NCBI GenBank assembly: GCA_035444405.1
Contig: DAOMOP010000213.1
Coordinates: 1 to 6,872 of the forward strand
Origin: DAOMOP01 sp035444405
Lineage (GTDB): Bacteria; Pseudomonadota; Gammaproteobacteria; Burkholderiales; Rhodocyclaceae
Length of the DNA stretch: 6,872 nt
Direction of reading: 5' to 3'
A program made the position numbers and the translations under genes. The notes under the pieces were generated by a model. That model searched no databases and was not told where the DNA came from. It saw only the letters and a list, made by a program, of their open reading frames with translations. Each line of letters opens with the position of its first letter. Position 1 is the first letter of the stretch. Positions 5,461-6,872 of the stretch are shown piece by piece.

Positions 5461-5474
5461 TTGATTGCAGTCAA
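5461..5474. promoter_or_regulatory. FNR/Dnr-type box, proximal, class II position
   Basis: TTGATTGCAGTCAA matches the FNR consensus at nine of ten positions; the GTCAA half-site is also typical of NO-responsive Dnr/Nnr regulators. Its centre (5467.5) is 41.5 bp before the start predicted from the -10 element at 5497-5502, so the protein would replace the -35 contact. This implies activation of nap under low oxygen or by NO. Confidence 0.75.
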
Positions 5475-5496
5475 TGTCTGCCGGTGCGCGCGGGTC

Positions 5497-5502
5497 TTTA
5501 AT
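5497..5502 (+). promoter_or_regulatory. nap operon -10 element
   Basis: TTTAAT matches TATAAT at five of six positions and places the transcription start at about 5509-5510, giving a leader of about 37 nt before napF. No good -35 is seen, as expected for a class II FNR-dependent promoter. Confidence 0.6.
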
Positions 5503-5545
5503 GTTTCCCACGCAAACGTCAGGGTGATTACCCGCTTGTGCTGCA

Positions 5546-6031
5546 ATGTCCGTGTCGCGCCGCACCTTCCTGTCGGGACGCTTTCGCTCCGCTGCCGGTG
5601 AGATCCGGCCGCCGTGGGTGGCCGTGCCGGAGGCTTTCGAGGCGCGCTGCGATCGTTGTGGCGAGTGTGTGAAGGCGTGTCCGACCCGGATCGTCACGAT
5701 CGGCTCGGGCGGCTTCCCGAAGCTCGACTTCGCCGCCGGCGAATGCCTGTTCTGTGGCGAGTGCGTGAGCGCGTGCAAGGCCGGTGCGCTGCGGCGCGCC
5801 GATGCGCTCGCGCCGTGGGCGCTCAAGGCGGTCATCGGCAACGGCTGCCTGGCGACGCACGGCACCGAATGCCGCATCTGCGGCGAAGCCTGCGATACCG
5901 GCGCGATCCGCTTTCGTCCGCGCCTTGGCGGTGCGGCGCGCCCCGAGCTGGAGCCGGCACGCTGCACCGGCTGCGGCGCCTGTTTCGCTCCCTGTCCGGT
6001 CGGGGCGATAGCAATGGAGATGCATCAATGA
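5546..6031 (+). CDS. napF: NapF, ferredoxin-like maturation protein of periplasmic nitrate reductase
   Basis: A 161-residue cytoplasmic iron-sulfur protein with four [4Fe-4S] motifs: C35-x2-C38-x2-C41-x3-C45, C67-x2-C70-x2-C73-x3-C77, the NapF-type C101-x7-C109-x2-C112-x3-C116, and C140-x2-C143-x2-C146-x3-C150. The length and the N-terminal 'SRRTFLSGRFR' block fit NapF; despite looking Tat-like, that block has no hydrophobic stretch after it. In studied species NapF interacts with NapA in the cytoplasm and helps load or activate its cluster before export. The ATG at 5546 has no good Shine-Dalgarno; the nearest purine run (AGGG at 5521) is too far, and GGGTGATTACCC (5522-5533) may fold. A GTG at 5552 is an alternative start. 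It is the first gene of napFDA, and its stop overlaps napD by 4 bp. Confidence 0.93.
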   Translation: MSVSRRTFLSGRFRSAAGEIRPPWVAVPEAFEARCDRCGECVKACPTRIVTIGSGGFPKLDFAAGECLFCGECVSACKAGALRRADALAPWALKAVIGNGCLATHGTECRICGEACDTGAIRFRPRLGGAARPELEPARCTGCGACFAPCPVGAIAMEMHQ

Positions 6032-6282
6032 ACATCGCAAGCCTGGTTGTGCGGGCCAAGCCCGAGCATTTTCCCGAACTGCGGACGCGCCTGTGCGCCA
6101 TTGCGGGCGTGGAGGTGCACGGTGAATGTGCCGAAACCGGCCGCATGATCGTCACCGTCGAGGATTGCGAAGGCCATGCCGTCGCCGATTCGATCGTCGC
6201 GGTCAATCTTTCCAAACACGTACTGAGCATCACGCTGGCCTACGAATACACGGACCAAGGTCTCGAATTACAGGGGGCATGA
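6028..6282 (+). CDS. napD: NapD, chaperone for NapA signal peptide
   Basis: An 84-residue cytoplasmic protein of the NapD family. It binds the twin-arginine signal peptide of NapA and holds the enzyme back from Tat export until the Mo-bisMGD cofactor is inserted. Family features visible are the start 'NIASLVVRAKPEHFPELRTRL', 'GVEVHGECAETGRMIVTVE' (27-45) and the closing 'NLSKHVLSITLAYEYTD', all in the expected ferredoxin-like beta-alpha-beta order, and normal length. The ATG overlaps the napF stop (ATGA), with GGAGA at 6015-6019 as ribosome binding site, so translation is coupled. The napA ATG follows the stop by 1 bp. Confidence 0.93.
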   Translation: MNIASLVVRAKPEHFPELRTRLCAIAGVEVHGECAETGRMIVTVEDCEGHAVADSIVAVNLSKHVLSITLAYEYTDQGLELQGA

Positions 6283-6283
6283 A

Positions 6284-6872
6284 ATGAACATGGATCGACG
6301 CGAATTCATCAAGACCAACGCGGTCGCGGCCGCGGCGGCGACGGCCGGCATCGGCCTTCCGGCGGTGGCGCAGGCGCAGCAGGCCGGCGATCCGGNNNNN
6401 NNNNNCACGCGCGTGCGCTGGGACAAGGCAGCCTGCCGCTTCTGCGGCGTCGGCTGTTCGGTCCTGATCGGCGTCCAGAACGGCCGCGTCGTCGCGACCC
6501 AGGGCGATCCGGACTCCCCCGTCAATCGTGGCCTGAACTGCATCAAGGGCTACTTCCTGTCGAAGATCATGTACGGCTCGGACCGCCTCACGCAGCCGCT
6601 GCTGCGCATGAAGGGCGGTCAGTATGCGAAGGACGGCGAGTTCACCGCGATCTCGTGGAACCAGGCCTTCGACATCATGGCCGAGAAGTGGAAGGCGGCG
6701 CTGAAGGCGCACGGCCCGCGCTCGATCGGCATGTTCGGCTCGGGGCAATGGACGGTCTGGGAAGGCTATGCCGCGGCCAAGCTGCACAAGGCCGGCTTTC
6801 TGACCAACAACATCGATCCGAACGCGCGCCACTGCATGGCCTCGGCGGTGGCCGGCTTCATGCGCAGCTTCG
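6284..6872 (+). CDS. napA: NapA, periplasmic nitrate reductase catalytic subunit, 5' part (with an N gap)
   Basis: The first 196 codons of the Mo-bisMGD nitrate reductase that reduces nitrate to nitrite in the periplasm; the frame is open to the window end. Residues 4-10 (DRREFIK) are a twin-arginine motif, followed by an Ala-rich hydrophobic stretch and a probable cleavage site near A-Q-A (about 30-33). The [4Fe-4S] ligands are C51-x2-C54-x3-C58-x27-C86 ('CRFCGVGC', 'NCIKGY'). The Mo-ligand cysteine is C184 in 'ARHCMASAV', typical of NapA. The ATG has AGGGGG at 6272-6277. Ten Ns at 6396-6405 fall between signal peptide and the first cluster motif. The frame is consistent on both sides with a 10-base gap, so the true gap is 10 or differs by a multiple of three unless the gene is broken. 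The rest of the operon (napG/H/B/C or similar) would follow outside the window. Confidence 0.96.
   Translation, partial: MNMDRREFIKTNAVAAAAATAGIGLPAVAQAQQAGDPXXXXTRVRWDKAACRFCGVGCSVLIGVQNGRVVATQGDPDSPVNRGLNCIKGYFLSKIMYGSDRLTQPLLRMKGGQYAKDGEFTAISWNQAFDIMAEKWKAALKAHGPRSIGMFGSGQWTVWEGYAAAKLHKAGFLTNNIDPNARHCMASAVAGFMRSF
6396..6405. other. Run of ten Ns (assembly gap or masked bases) inside napA
   Basis: Ten undetermined bases interrupt the region coding for the mature N-terminus of NapA. Frame is preserved at length ten. The flanks (AQQAGDP before, TRVRWDKAACRFC after) make a normal NapA join, so little sequence appears to be missing. Confidence 0.95.

Noticed and set aside
5180..5464. Plus-strand open frame (94 codons) with FGRN repeats
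   Set aside because: It has a TTG start and no ribosome site; it exists because the 12-bp repeat holds all frames open, and its 3' part runs into the distal FNR box region of the nap promoter.

Overview
The window is very GC-rich bacterial DNA with dense, closely packed genes. It most likely comes from a beta- or gammaproteobacterium capable of anaerobic nitrate respiration. The supports are a napFDA start of a periplasmic nitrate reductase operon, two FNR/Dnr-type boxes in front of it, a HupE/UreJ-type metal permease, and a P-II-linked DUF1538 transporter. Genus cannot be read from the sequence. A run of ten Ns inside napA (6396-6405) marks an assembly gap or masked bases.

Layout. (1) 2-676 (+): 3' part of a ribonuclease Z-like metallo-beta-lactamase-fold protein, cut by the window edge. 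(2) 677-1007: a 331-bp gap with a GC-rich hairpin just after that gene and, close to the next gene, a near-consensus sigma-54 (-24/-12) promoter candidate. (3) 1008-1586 (+): HupE/UreJ-family nickel/cobalt permease. (4) 1623-2333 (-): membrane-anchored protein of unknown function, convergent with HupE. (5) 2473-5139 (+): a four-gene cassette of small P-II-like protein, fused two-repeat DUF1538 membrane transporter, second small P-II-like protein, and tandem CBS-domain protein. Spacings are 40 bp, a 4-bp overlap and 12 bp, so this reads as one operon. (6) 5140-5545: non-coding, with a 5 x 12-bp perfect tandem repeat and then a well-formed anaerobic promoter. (7) 5546-6872 (+): napF, napD and napA (5' part), overlapping or 1 bp apart.

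How the genes work together. In the nap operon, NapA is the Mo-bisMGD/4Fe-4S periplasmic nitrate reductase exported by Tat, NapD is its signal-peptide-binding chaperone, and NapF is a cytoplasmic four-cluster ferredoxin-like protein acting on NapA maturation. The FNR-type box centred at 5467.5 lies 41.5 bp before the start predicted from a TTTAAT -10 element, which is class II activator geometry.

The most interesting region is the 2473-5139 cassette. A cation-antiporter-like membrane protein (DUF1538, the UmpAB family) is flanked by two diverged P-II-like proteins and followed by a tandem CBS protein. Both P-II and CBS folds commonly bind adenine nucleotides, so the cassette looks like a transporter with two layers of nucleotide-responsive control. 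That function is inferred from family membership and gene order; nothing in the sequence proves the ligand or the transported ion.
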